A stretch of 64,000 nucleotides of DNA from Gentiana macrophylla (Eukaryota > Streptophyta > Magnoliopsida > Gentianales > Gentianaceae): positions 41,498,113 to 41,562,112 of the forward strand of contig CM047810.1 of the NCBI GenBank assembly GCA_026214975.1, given 5' to 3'. The position numbers were made by a program, and so were the translations under genes. The notes beneath the pieces were generated by a model. That model was given only the letters and a program-made list of their open reading frames with translations, did no database searches and was not told where the DNA came from. Positions 1-11,269 of the stretch are shown here, piece by piece (position 1 is the first letter of the stretch; each line of letters begins with the position of its first letter).

Positions 1-279
1 TTACGTAATAATGGAAATGGTCCCTGATCTATACTTAAAAGTTGCGACCCATCCCTCTTCTTTAACATTGGTTCGACTGCTTCCTTGCTTTTTTTTAATG
101 CATATTTAGTCCACTTTCGGGTATAGATCAGAGACCATTTTCGCTTTTACCTCTTGTTTTAACCATTACCTAAAGCCTGACTGATGTGTATAAATTTTGT
201 TTTTGGAATTTTTCTATTCTCAGTGAAATTTAATGTCAGTTATTCTGTTGATTATAATCATATCTTTTCGTCTCTGTAG
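1..279 (+). other. Intron of the NAC gene (3' part), containing a foldback element
   Basis: This stretch has no supported coding frame. It ends in a pyrimidine-rich tract and an AG at 278-279, the acceptor for the exon that starts at 280. The left 150 bases hold the inverted-repeat element described separately. Confidence 0.6.
14..143. repeat. Foldback/MITE-like inverted repeat in a NAC intron
   Basis: The arm at about 14-42 (GAAATGGTCCCTGATCTATA...) is the near-exact reverse complement of 113-143 (...TATAGATCAGAGACCATTTTC). The arms are ~30 bp with a ~70-bp loop containing a T-run. Long imperfect inverted repeats inside plant introns are typical of MITEs. No target-site duplication could be fixed because the left end is too close to the window start. 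Confidence 0.6.
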
Positions 280-1407
280 GGTCTGGTATCTCAGTCCTCC
301 AGCCAAGTTGAAGTATATTCCTATGATGCTGTATCCAAAATGAGCAATATCCGTATGCTTAGTGAAAGATATAACGGGACACATTCTGCAAGTTATAATG
401 CACCTTTGGCTTCATGTAATCCTGCACAATCTTGTGCTGATAATGTTTCTGTCAGCCACGACAACAGTCCTGAATTTGGAACTGGTATTAAAATACGAAC
501 GCCAGCACCAGCAGCCACAACATCAACCAAGCCATGAATATCTTGGCGCAGGGCGATGCTGAGAGGAGAATCCACTTGCAATTGGAAAAATCCCCCAATT
601 ACACTTCAAGTGCTGAATCAAGTGAAGGGTCTAATTTTAGCAACCGTGAGGAACTCGACGGAGAGTTGAATATCACTGAGGTAAGTTTTATTGGATTGAT
701 ATGGTTGAAATTAAAATCTACACAAAAGAAAAGCATTATCATAATGTCTTAGAAGTTAGAACTTGGGCATTAACCGTGTTACTTGAGCCGAGCCATAATG
801 GATCCAGTAACTATATAGGTCTATTGTCGTCAACACAAGTTACCATTATCCATTATGTTTCAATATTATATCTTGGTAACGTTATTTTCCACGTTTTTAA
901 TGTGGAATAGTACTACATTATCCCCTTTTAAAGAAACATAGATCATTGCCAAAGGATTCTAGAGGTAGCCCCCGCTGTCTCTCACAGCGTGATACTTAGT
1001 TTCGTCTGATAGTCGGTTCTGATAGCACTTATTACGCCCCAGAATTTGGGGGGGTCATATGGATCTAGTAACTACTTAAGTTCATTGTTTTTGTCTGGTC
1101 TAAATTGGTTAACCGTTTTTATTATATGCAGGCTTGCGAGGTTTGTGATTCTTGTTCAATAGAAGGTGGTGAGGAAGGCAGCAATAGCAATGGCAGGCGG
1201 GGGTCGAGGAGAAAATATGGTAATAGTAAAAAGAAAGGCAAGAAGGCCTATCTGTTTAGGTGGTGGTCTCATTCCCAACAATCAAGTGAAGCTAAATTAT
1301 CTAAAGTTTGTTATTATGTATGCTTAAATTTGGTTTTTGTGTTGTTGGTAATAGTTTCTGTTAATATTTGGGAATGTCCCAAATTTGGTGCACTACGTAT
1401 GTTGTGA
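280..1407 (+). CDS. 3' part of a membrane-tethered NAC (NTL-type) transcription factor; frame disrupted
   Basis: Two exons are visible: 280-680 (acceptor AG at 278-279, donor GTAAGT at 681) and 1132-1407 (acceptor TGCAG, stop at 1405-1407). They join in phase 0. The N-terminal DNA-binding NAC domain must lie upstream of the window. Exon 280-680 carries the C-terminal NAC signature GTGIKIRT followed by AQGDAERRIHLQL, a known motif of NAC proteins after the NAC domain. The last exon encodes a basic stretch (RRKYGNSKKKGKK), an Arg-Trp-Trp segment and a ~20-residue hydrophobic helix (around 1318-1370) near the C-terminus. This is the tail anchor of NTL proteins, which are held at a membrane and released by proteolysis. 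Oddity: KIRT lies in one frame, the following Gln-rich segment in the second, and AQGDAERR in the third, so there are two frame changes between ~500 and ~548. This may be a decayed gene or two consensus errors; the reading frame is otherwise clean on both sides. Family call fairly sure; functionality open. Confidence 0.72.
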
Positions 1408-1510
1408 TGAATAATGGTTACTTTCTAATACATGCGCTGGGCATAATCACTTGTGCTATTGTATCAAGGATCAAGAAAGGGACACTAGATAAGATATGAC
1501 CATTCGATAT

Positions 1511-1513
1511 GTT

Positions 1514-1544
<31 letters not shown>

Positions 1545-1552
1545 GGTTGTGT
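1511..1552. repeat. (TTG)n microsatellite
   Basis: About thirteen tandem GTT/TTG triplets, ending in a TTGTGGTTG degenerate edge. They lie ~100 bp downstream of the NAC stop codon, probably beyond or within its 3' UTR. Confidence 0.9.
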
Positions 1553-1559
1553 ATGCTTA

Positions 1560-2766
1560 GACTCGCCCATGGTTCACGATTGAACTGGTGAACTGTCGGT
1601 TCTAATCGGCCTGTAAACCAACGGTTCATCAAACTAGCTGTTCACATGTTTTCAGTAGCAGAAAACGATAATTTTCTAATATTATACAATATAATCGTAT
1701 AATACACACATAATATTTCTGCCCCTGGTCTGTTGTTGCTCCCGAGGCCCATATTTTTTAGAATCCATCTCAACAACAGGTATTGAACATCAAATTATAC
1801 AAATTACAAAAATTTATCTCATATACCTAGTTCTTATCCAGACATAAAACGTTTGACACGTGGCATATAGTAGAAAAACCCTAAATCACATGTAAGCCTA
1901 CGTCGTATCGAAGTAATAAAAGATTCGTGCGGAAAAAACAAATAGAAGACTCAGGAAATTAGACACATTGGGTCTTCCAGAACAACCAACAACCAGAATA
2001 TCACTGCTGTCAAACTAAATCATAAGTAGCTGAAAGTAAATACTATCATCCATTACAACTAACTTGTCTGAAAAGAAAGGACAATTACAACTATCGGCAA
2101 CAAAGCCTTACTCACAAAGAACAACTATAAAAGGAAAGTAAAACATAAACAACTTCAAAGCTCCACTCCTAAACAAGCACTCAAGCTTGTCATCAAATTT
2201 AGCGTGTACATGCATACCTTCTTATTCTAAATTAAGGAGTAATCTTATGCTTGAAGCTTAATAAGGAGAAAGAAGGTCAATAGGGAGATTCATTCTTGTC
2301 ATAAGTCAGGAAACATGACATCAATCTACTCCGCCCAGTTACAAAACAATTGAAAGCATAACTTGGAACATTTAGAAAACTACTTTTAAAACATAAGTTC
2401 AAACATAAAGAAACTCACTCTAAAACCATTAGACATATAAGGAAAACCACTTAACAACTAGCTTTAAACCATGCCTAGAAAACAGGCATATCGACTTTAT
2501 TCAGTTCATCTGGCACGTACTTGTTCGTTTCATCTATTACTTACTTACCAAGTCTCGCATGCTGATCAAACTTACATAAACGGTTTACCATCATGTGCTC
2601 ACTAGCATGTTCGTGTCTAATCTGTCATGTTCATGTTTCCTATTTGATGAGCATATTTCTATTCTTGTCTGGGATCGCTTTGACTCACTCATGATTCTTA
2701 CTGACTAAACAGAGGGCCTGGTGCAACGCGGGTAATATGACTACCCGTACATCCAACGTGGGTCTG
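1560..2766. other. Non-coding flank, possibly degenerate gypsy LTR (left of the insertion)
   Basis: No gene is seen. The sequence at ~2715-2771 (GGGTAATA...ACTA...GTGGGTCT) recurs at 10235-10310, on the other side of the inserted element. Wording around 1890-1960 (CCTACGTCGTATCGA, AGACTC) resembles the LTR at 49890-49960. I infer that the inserted gypsy element landed in an older LTR-like repeat, but no boundaries could be fixed. Confidence 0.3.
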
Positions 2767-2771
2767 GAGTC

Positions 2772-4564
2772 TGATGACGTGGTCAATCAGGTTATAATAT
2801 ACTTGACCACCATAAACCAATACTAGCAAGAGGACTAGGCCCATCGTAGTATAGCTATAGTGAATCAAGGTCGATCCCACAGGGAACCAATTGTGGATCA
2901 TCTTATATACAAACAATTAATTAAACATGTCAAGGACATAGAGGCGGTCTACGACCAACATAAAACAAGAAAAGTAAAGACACGACTCTACACAACGTAA
3001 TTAACCTCCCCAATTATAGTCTTTATCGTTTGGACCTAGATAATTTATATAATAAACTGAACTTATTAACTGTCAATCCGTTTGTATCTATCTTAGATTG
3101 GCTACGGGAGTCATCCTCTTTAACTTGACTTAGCACCGGTAAGTCACTAAATCACTGTGGTATTGTTACGTGACTTCGCCTTTTGGTGCCTCCATCTCAT
3201 ATAACTCACACGCTTACGACTCTAAGGATGCCGATATTGACCGTACACCTCGTCTAGGCAACATTCCTATGGTTAGGCGTACTTCCTAAACGATCACTCA
3301 AGCTCTCGTCCAACTAGCAATTACCACGTTATAGTCTCATGCTAATTTACGACGTACGTATAATCAGGTGCTAGCAATCCCCAAATATAAACCTACCTAG
3401 ATAATTATTTGAACGTCCGAAGATCAATTCATGAGCCTACCTAAGAGTTTTATATTGGTATTTCCTTCTTACACGTTTTAATTAAACTAAGCGAGTAACG
3501 TAGCCATAGCCATACCTACTGAGATAATAAATTCTATTAAGTTAACCTAACCATAAAGACGTGGCTATTTAACGGATGAAAAGCAGGCTCGGTCGACCGA
3601 ATAGCTAAGCTCGGTCGAATCGAATGGTCTTTTCCCCAGATTACATCCTGAGCGTATCTCTCGAGTTTCATCATACACAACGGATTAAAGCGGTAATTTG
3701 TAAAGCATTCATATAAACTAACTTAGATACACATTAATTGAACAATGCAGATTCATGAATAAATACTAAGTGTACGACGTAGGTTATGGGATCCCCATAG
3801 ACAAGGAGTCGCCACATCCCTAACGTCATAGCCTAGATCTACATCATCTAGCTATGATTAATTAACTCAAACGATAAAGCATAATTGGGAGGGATTAATT
3901 ACTTAAAAGAAAGAAACAGAAAATAAAGGCTTACATAATGCAGCCCTTAAATTGCTGGAAAACTTCAATAAACTACATTGTATCAAAGCTATAAAATTGA
4001 AGAAAGAATGAAGGGATATGTTGGTGTATTTTGTGTGTATTACAATTCTCGTAGCTGCTTGCTTATATAGAGGTTTTTGCCGACTTAGGGTGGTTCTAGA
4101 AGATAAGCACGATTAAAGCGAAAACCGACCCAAACCCGAGGCTCGGTCAACCGAGAAGTGACACTCGGTCGATCGAAGCATCGGCTCGGTCGACCGAACC
4201 TAACTTTTCACGCGTCAATCGCTTTTCTCGTCTATCTTGTTCCCCACGCGCGCACGCGTGTTGATCGATTAATCTCTCATTTATCTCTTGATTAATGCTC
4301 CGATTTTCTTCCTTCTTTATCTTGATATAATTGATTGAATGACATTAATCCTCTCGATTTGTTGTGTGATCGCAAAATCAATAATTATCACACAATAAAT
4401 CGGCTTTAAATAATAAAAGCAATTTAAATACCAATTTACATAATATAAATCACATAACATTAAATATTAAATATAAACATGTGATTTAATATGAAATATA
4501 TATTATTAATCTCGATTTAAGGTCAATGTTGATGACTTTTACGGGTATAATTTGACCGTCATCA
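2772..4564 (-). repeat. 3' LTR of the non-coding gypsy element
   Basis: About 1.79 kb, starting TGATGACGTGGTCAA and ending TTGACCGTCATCA, i.e. short terminal inverted repeats. It is near-identical to 8395-10199 apart from scattered small indels. It contains a minus-strand TATATAAG (4062-4069) and palindrome clusters at 3589-3623 and 4143-4197. Confidence 0.92.
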
Positions 4565-7500
4565 ACTACCCCCACTTAGACTTTGATCGTCGAACAAATT
4601 ATCAATAAGTCATTCCCAAGACAACATTTTCTATGGTCAAATCATACTTACACAAGAAACTCAAGTCAACTCATACTAGTCATGCTTATAAGATATCCAT
4701 TATTCACTACTCACTATGAATCGCAGTGACGTGTGCATGTGCATTTATTTCTATATATTCGTGGCAAGATTAGAGTTTATGCAGACTTCGTAATCTCAAC
4801 CCACCAACTTCAGTATTCATACTTCTTATGCCTTTAAATTTTTGAAGCACTAGAGCAATAAGCAAGAGCGTATCTATAGGGTTTTGGACTTGAGACCGAG
4901 TACTACTCAAAGCCTCTTAAAGAGTTGAATATTCTTTTCATATCTTCATATTTTTCAAATACTATTAATCTCAAGGAAGAAAACTTTTTAGAGTATCCCC
5001 CTATCTTAGATCATGTATAGCATCAAATATTACCACAAGCGCGGGGCTACTTTGGTAATGTTACTACAAGCTTGATTGTCTAACATTTTGCTAAAACACA
5101 GGTACGTCTCAAGCTTATTACTCCGCTTTTGTTGGCAAGAAGATAAGAATACATCAGCCAATAAGTATCGACACTAAGTCTACATAACCAATCATCTATG
5201 CAATGTACACATAATTTCTTGATTATTATGATTTGCGCGGTATACTCGATTCATGATTTGAGTAATTGAATAATAAATAACTACTCGCAACAACCAAAGC
5301 ATGAATATCCTTAAATTTACTTAGCATAAGTATAAAATGATCACGTACTCATGCAACTTGGTTCCTTTCCTATCAATTCTTAGCTAGAACTCACAATTCT
5401 AAGGGTACGAGATACATAATATGGTATTTATTAAATTTTTTCAATCATGTGCCGTTTCATTCAATTTTCAATTATAACATAACATGGCTAAGTCTCCTAC
5501 CCCCACTTAAGCGTGGCATTGTCCTCAATGACAAAAATAAGTGAGAAGTTAAGAAAAGACTTAGCTCTGGAAACGGCTCTCAAGTAAAGGAACAATATCG
5601 AGTAAATGTCGGCATGTTGTGGAGAAGCAAGTGAAAACTCAGTATAAGCGAGACAAACTCCACGAAACCGTTAATAACACCATGTCTATGGAAGTTATAG
5701 AATAACGTGGCGATAATTAGGTATGAATACCTCAAAGCAGTTTAAGCCACTTTATTTTATACAACCAAAGACAAGAAAATACTAAATAGAAAGAAAAATA
5801 AACAAGCAACTAAAGATGATGGTCGTCATCTACAACCTCCACCGCCTAAATATTCTTAAAACCGGGTGGAGAAGACAAAGATCAAAAAGCATTACCCGAC
5901 GTGGGAAAACACGAGGGTGACTCGATCGAAAAGGTATTCAATCCAGGAAAAGAGAAACTTAGTAAGGTATAACAGATTGAATGCGACCTATTGGCTAAAA
6001 ATAAAATCAAATACTTAGCGCTAGAAACTTCTCGCTTGCATTGGATATCAACAACTTAGGAGATGTAGCTACTCATAAAATTACTAATAACCCAATGTAT
6101 CACGTAAAAGTCATAACCGTCATCAACAAGGTCGGATCGGTGAGATAGTTCAGAACAAAACTTATCATCTAGAAATGCCGGAATAGACGGAAAAAATGTG
6201 AAATTTAAAACTTCCGGATAGGTTGTACTTTGATCGAACCAAAAACCTTTAAAATCTAGCTAGGGTCAGAGCTACACTTACCCCAACTAGGATCATGAAA
6301 ATCAAAATGATAAAAGATAATCCTTAAAGCTGAGCAATATTTCAAATTCCGCAACACAAAGGTATTTTGTAAACAAAATGGAGGTTGAGAGTATGATTGG
6401 TTTAGAAAAAGATAGATGATGGAAGGATGGGAAAAGAGATAAAGGGTGGGTAAGAAATTGTGTTTTGGGTGGGTTTAAAATTGTTTAAGGGAATGGGATT
6501 GGGTGGGAGAGTGAAACGGATGGAAAGAAAGAGAGGCGATGAAAGAATGGTTAGAAATGTGAACTGTTGGGGCAGATTGGTGAGAGGATCGAAAAGTTTG
6601 AAGGTGAAAAAGTGTAAAGGGAAAGATAAGGATAATTGCAGAATGAATTGCACATCACTTTGGATTTTCACTTGGATCACCTAAAAAGTTTTTTTAATTT
6701 GACCAAGATTGTTCTTGTTCGCACCAATCATCCTCTGTTACATTTTCAGTAATTCTCAAGCTCTCTTAATGCTTCCATCTTAAGATTGTTTGCTAAATTT
6801 CCTTTTCTTTAGCAATTTTTCGACTCTCCTACGGAACTCTAATTCACGTGGCCTATATTGAGTAAAAAAGTTTTGCACATCCTTAGCCCAATGGCCATCG
6901 GAACACGGCAAAATAAAAAACCTCAACATATGTCATGTTACTCTTATTTGACTCAAAGAAAACAAAACCTATAATCCTAAAAAGAAATCCTAAGGGTTTT
7001 AAAGAAGTAGTTCTGAGTTTAAAGTCCTCAGCTCGACTTTCCAAAGATTATCCTTGTCGGTTATCATTCTTGGATCGCTTGGACTTTGACCCTACGAGCA
7101 CTATTAGAGGTGGCTTGTCGCTTTGCGGATTAATACCCTTCCTTGGTTGTGAGACCTAGGAAACGACATTTATCCATACCATTTATACAAAGCTCTTACC
7201 TCGGCTCTCATTTTAGGAATTAGTGAATTCTAAGAAACTCGGCTAACATACGGTTTTGGCCTTGACAATAAGAAACAATGAATCAAAGTACTCGAATAAG
7301 GTCGGTTATGTAGGCAAGCCTATGCCGTCTTATTCGTTGGAACATATATGTGTGATTCAGGCCAATCCGTCAAGATAAGCCCCGTTTAGCCCGAAGGCTT
7401 ATCGGCTATGCTAAGTCTTGTCGAATCGTCAGAATAACGTACATCACACGTGAAGGGAGTTGATTGAGCGAAGCTCGCTTGAACTCGCCCGACCATGGTT

Positions 7501-8394
7501 AAACCATTTCGAACCTATGTACAAAGATTCTTCGATTTCTAAATTGTCACCCAAAGCGTAATCTCGTTTTTGTTTAAGGTGGGTTCACCGAGAAGCCATC
7601 ACCATAAACATCAACGAAAGCAAAAGATGGTGTTCTCTCAAAACTCAACGTCTTCTTTAGATTGCGAATGCTTAAACTACACAATTTGTTGCTCCCATGG
7701 CCAGTAGAAGCAATTTCATGCATAGGACCATGAGATTTTAACAGAACTACGAGGAACTCTTTATTCACTGCTTCCTTCAACTACTACATGTTTCCCTACA
7801 CCCTCTAGATGAGATAGATTTGGGGGCAGAACCTTCCACACTAATAAAATTATTCTTACAAACCAACTCCGGGCTAAGATTCTTACTAAGATTCATGTAT
7901 AGGCTAACTTATGCTCAAAAAACCAAAAGGTAATAAAACATAAGCAAAAAAAAGGGTAGTACCTTGCCTTCAACATTGTACCACGAAGAATTTAAGCCTT
8001 TAAAATTTTTTCGGAGCCATCTTGGTGCTTTAAAGGTATTTCTTCCATTTATTTTCCCATCTTAGATTCGTAGCTCCACATGTTTCTTTGGGTTATTTTT
8101 TCGGCACCACTAAAATTATCGACTCGAGAATATTGCTTCCTGGTTTTCGCAAGCAGAAGAAAAACAAAAACAAACAGATCCGTGGACCGATTTTAACATG
8201 GTTTCCCATATCGCTATCAGGACTCTACGGATTAAACATACGAGGATAAGCGAAACACGAAGTCACACAGAGCGAGACAACCGGAGGGACTCAAAACGTA
8301 AATCTGAGACTCTAAAGCAGAAAACTTGACATGAATAGGAAAATTATTTATATATAAAATTGACCGTTGGTTCCCGGCAACGGCGCCAAAAACT
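4565..8394 (-). other. Non-coding interior of the gypsy element
   Basis: No retroelement protein motifs are found in any frame over 3.8 kb; the open frames are short and unrelated to known families. From 4565 to ~5790 the sequence is clearly related to 30164-31420, the region between integrase and 3' LTR of the coding element. Shared strings include CAAGACAACATTTTCT, TGTGCATGTGCATT and AATTTAAGCCACTTTA-like blocks. The rest (about 5800-8370) is A-rich leader or spacer sequence of unknown origin. On the minus strand the order is PBS, unknown leader, 3' region, PPT. Confidence 0.7.
8371..8388 (-). promoter_or_regulatory. Primer-binding site (tRNA-Asp) of the non-coding gypsy element
   Basis: The plus strand reads TTCCCGGCAACGGCGCCA, matching the 3' acceptor end of plant tRNA-Asp(GUC) plus CCA with one mismatch. 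On the minus strand it lies six bases after the end of the 5' LTR, where minus-strand DNA synthesis would start. The coding element has the same site at 37537-37554. Confidence 0.88.
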
Positions 8395-9692
8395 TGATGA
8401 CGTGGTCAATCGGGTTATAATATACTTGACCACCATAAACCAATACTAGCAAGAGGACTAGGCCCATCGTAGTATAGCTATAGTGAATCAAGGTCGATCC
8501 CACGAGGAACCAATTGTGGATCATCTTATATACAAACAATTAATTAAACATGTCAAGGACATAGAGGCGGTCTACGACCAACATAAAACAAGAAAAGTAA
8601 AGACACGACTCTACACAACGTAATTAACCTCCCCAATTATAGTCTTTATCGTTTGGACCTAGATAATTTATATAATAAATCGAACTTATTAATCGTCAAT
8701 CCGTTTGTATCTATCTTAGATTGGCTACGGGAGTCATCCTCTTTAACTTGACTTAGCACCGGTAAGTCACTAAATCACTGTGGTATTGTTACGTGACTTC
8801 GCCTTTTGGTGCCTCCATCTCATATAACTCACACGCTTACGACTCTAAGGATGCCGATATTGACCGTACACCTCGTCTAGGCAACATTCCTATGGTTAGG
8901 CGTATTTCTAAACGATCATCACTCAAGCTCTCGTCCAACTAGCAATTACCACGTTATAGTCTCATGCTAATTTACGACGTACGTATAATCAGGTGCTAGC
9001 AATCCCCAAATATAAACCTACCTAGATAACGCTGAACGTCCGAAGATCAATTCATGAGCCTACCTAAGAGTTTTATATTGGTATTTCCTTCTTACACGCT
9101 TTTAATTAAACTAAGCGAGTAACGAGTAGCCATAGCCATACCCTCTTGAGATAATAAATTCTATTAAGTTAACCTAACCATAAAAGACGTGGCTATTTAA
9201 CGGATGAAAACAGGCTCGGTCGACCGAATAGCTAAGCTCGGTCGACCGAATGGTCTTTTTCCCCCAGATTACATCCCTGAACGTATCTCTGAGAGTTTCA
9301 TCATACACAACGGATTAAACAAAGAATTGTAAAGCATTCATATAAACTAACTTAGATACACATTAATTGAACAATGCAGATTCATGAATAAATACTAAGT
9401 GTACGGCGACGAGGTTATGGGATCCCCATAGACAAGGAGTCGCCACATCCCTAACGTCATAGCCTAGATCTACATCATCTAGCTATGATTAATTAACTCA
9501 AACGATAAAGCATAATTGGGAGGGATTAATTACTTAAAAGAAAGAAACAGAAAATAAAGGCTTACATAATGCAGCCCTTAAATTGCTGGAAAACTTCAAT
9601 AAACTACATTGTATCAAAGCTATAAAATTGAAGAAAGAATGAAGGGATATGTTGGTGTATTTTGTGTGTATTACAATTCTCGTAGCTGCTTG

Positions 9693-9700
9693 CTTATATA
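9693..9700 (-). promoter_or_regulatory. LTR TATA box
   Basis: The minus strand reads CTCTATATAAGCAAGC, a strong plant TATA box. The matching position in the other LTR is 4062-4069. The coding relative has the same TATATAAG at 29691-29698 and 38665-38672. Confidence 0.7.
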
Positions 9701-9774
9701 GAGGTTTTTGCCGACTTAGGGTGGTTCTAGAAGATAAGCACGATTAAAGCCGAAAACCGACCCAAACCCGAGGC

Positions 9775-9830
9775 TCGGTCAACCGAGAAGTGACACTCGG
9801 TCGACCGAAGCATCAGGCTCGGTCGACCGA
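9775..9830 (-). promoter_or_regulatory. Array of three TCGGTCGACCGA palindromes upstream of the LTR TATA box
   Basis: Copies begin at 9775 (TCGGTCAACCGA), 9797 and 9819, i.e. 22 and 22 bp apart. The copy in the other LTR begins at 4143, 4165 and 4186. The array lies 75-130 bp upstream of the TATA box in the element's own direction, where a proximal enhancer would be. The binding factor is unknown; the regulatory role is inferred from position and conservation. Confidence 0.6.
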
Positions 9831-10204
9831 ACCTAACTTTTCACGCGTCAATCGTTTTTCTCGTCTATCTTGTTCCCCACTGCACGCTTTCGTGTTGATC
9901 TGATTAATCTCTCATTTATCTCTTGATTAATGCTCCGATTTTCTTCCTTCTTTATCTTGATATAATTGATTGAATGACATTAATCCTCTCGATTTGTTGT
10001 GATCTGCAAAATCAATAATTATCACACAATAAATCGGCTTTAAATAATAAAAAAGCGACTAAATACCAATTTACATAATATAAATCACATAACATTAAAT
10101 ATTAAATATAAACATGTGATTTAATATGAAATATATATTATTAATCTCGATTTAAGGTCAATGTTGATGACTTTTACGGGTATAATTTGACCGTCATCAG
10201 AGTC

Positions 10205-10640
10205 ACGGTACTATTGTAATACATCATCTTAAGAACGACATGGGTAATACAACTAGTCATAAATCCGATGTGGGTCTAGATCATGGTACTATTGTAGTAC
10301 ATTGCAAAGATAACAATAAACACGTAGGACATAAAGCACATAAATTCCATGTTGAAATCTATATCTAACCTCCAGGAACGTACAAAATCCATAGCTACAC
10401 CGAACTACCATCATACCTCCACTATTCATATGAACATAAAATCTAGAAATGTAAACAAAATGCAGCATAACTTTTAGAAAACCTTGCTGGCAACATTAAC
10501 GCCCAGAAACTAAGTCTGGAGCATCGTCCCCGACGCTTTCCCGAGTGGAGGCTAGGGAATGTGGCTCAAGCCTTAGCCACAAAACCAGTTTATGGTCTTA
10601 CAAGTACCCAGTTTTGAGATTAATTTTCATTGAAAACACA
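10205..10640. other. Non-coding flank right of the gypsy insertion
   Basis: No gene is seen. Two diverged copies of a motif containing GGTACTATTGTA(A/G)TACAT sit at 10206-10230 and 10285-10310, and continue the repeat seen at 2715-2771 before the insertion. This is probably an older LTR or tandem repeat. Confidence 0.4.
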
Positions 10641-10649
10641 TCGTTTCTC

Positions 10650-10930
10650 AATTGCTGTCAATTGTTGCTGTGAATTGCTTTATGATTCCATTATTATTTG
10701 ATTGTAGAAACCTGATTAAGGACTTCGATTGAACTGAGATTTTTGTAGTATTGTTACTTTTGGAATCAAATTTTTGTTTCAGTTGTTTATCATTTTGGAA
10801 TCGATGTTTCGCTTTTCGCATTGGAATCAAATCAGATTTCATTTTTAGTTATCCTTGCTCAATTGATGTCTATTGTTGCTGTGAAATGTTGTATGATTTC
10901 ATTGTTATTTGTTTGTAGAAGCCTGATGTC
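10650..10930. repeat. Two ~70-bp direct repeats in the MULE 5' region
   Basis: The sequence at 10650-10718 (TCAATTGTTGCTGTGAA...TGTAGAAACCTGAT) is repeated with ~10% change at 10857-10926. The unit contains the CAATTG core and a TGTAGAA(A/G)CCTGA end. It probably arose by local duplication in the MULE leader or first intron. Confidence 0.6.
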
Positions 10931-10962
10931 TTATGACAGAAGGATTAACTCAATATCAATAA

Positions 10963-11005
10963 CACGGTATCAGTAGCACAGTATCAGTATCGGTATCATT
11001 GGCAA
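10963..11005. repeat. CAGTATCAGTATCGG-type minisatellite
   Basis: A run of (A/C)(G)TATCA(G)-type 6-12-bp units. The same unit type recurs at 17349-17440, inside a MULE intron. Confidence 0.6.
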
Positions 11006-11269
11006 TGACTTATTTCTTTAGTGTTAGATGTTAAGTTGTGTTTGTGTTTCTTTGCAGATTGTGCGAGGATGTTGATTTTGCTTTGCACCTATGCGTTGTA
11101 GACTTATGTTTTGTCGGTTTCTGAAACTGACTGTTTCTAGTTTATTTTGGATAAGATTTGTAGAAGATGGTGTTGTCTGAATGCGTCATCTGTTAAGTTG
11201 TTCTACAAGTTACCTGGTTGTTCTAGGTGTTTTTTGTCTAGTGATGAAGATTTGGTTACATTGTTTTTG

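Larger units (their letters stand above)
8395..10199 (-). repeat. 5' LTR (promoter LTR) of the non-coding gypsy element
   Basis: About 1.8 kb, bounded by TGATGACG and CGTCATCA and flanked on the right by the GAGTC duplication. Read on the minus strand it carries the palindrome cluster (9775-9830), then the TATA box (9693-9700), then a transcribed part that contains a second palindrome pair (9216-9249). Confidence 0.92.
2767..10204 (-). mobile_element. Complete non-coding Ty3/gypsy-type LTR element (non-autonomous), with TSD
   Basis: Two direct LTRs (2772-4564 and 8395-10199) begin TGATGACG and end CGTCATCA. They are flanked by a perfect 5-bp duplication GAGTC (2767-2771 and 10200-10204). Next to the right LTR is the sequence TTCCCGGCAACGGCGCCA, the 3' end of plant tRNA-Asp, so the primer-binding site reads on the minus strand and the right LTR is the 5' LTR. 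The left LTR is preceded on the minus strand by a purine tract (AAGTGGGGGTAGT). The 3.8-kb interior has no gag, protease, RT, RNase H or integrase that I can find. It resembles the 3' part of the coding element at 28.6-39.1 kb, so it is probably mobilised in trans by that family. The mutually similar LTRs and intact TSD argue for fairly recent insertion. Confidence 0.9.

Noticed and set aside
2698..2916. Minus-strand frame, repeated at 8348-8539
   Set aside because: It is the translation of the LTR start, present wherever the LTR is.
8369..8390. Match to the 3' end of tRNA-Asp; also at 37537-37554
   Set aside because: Only the acceptor and T-stem end is present and it sits next to LTRs, so it is a primer-binding site, not a tRNA gene.
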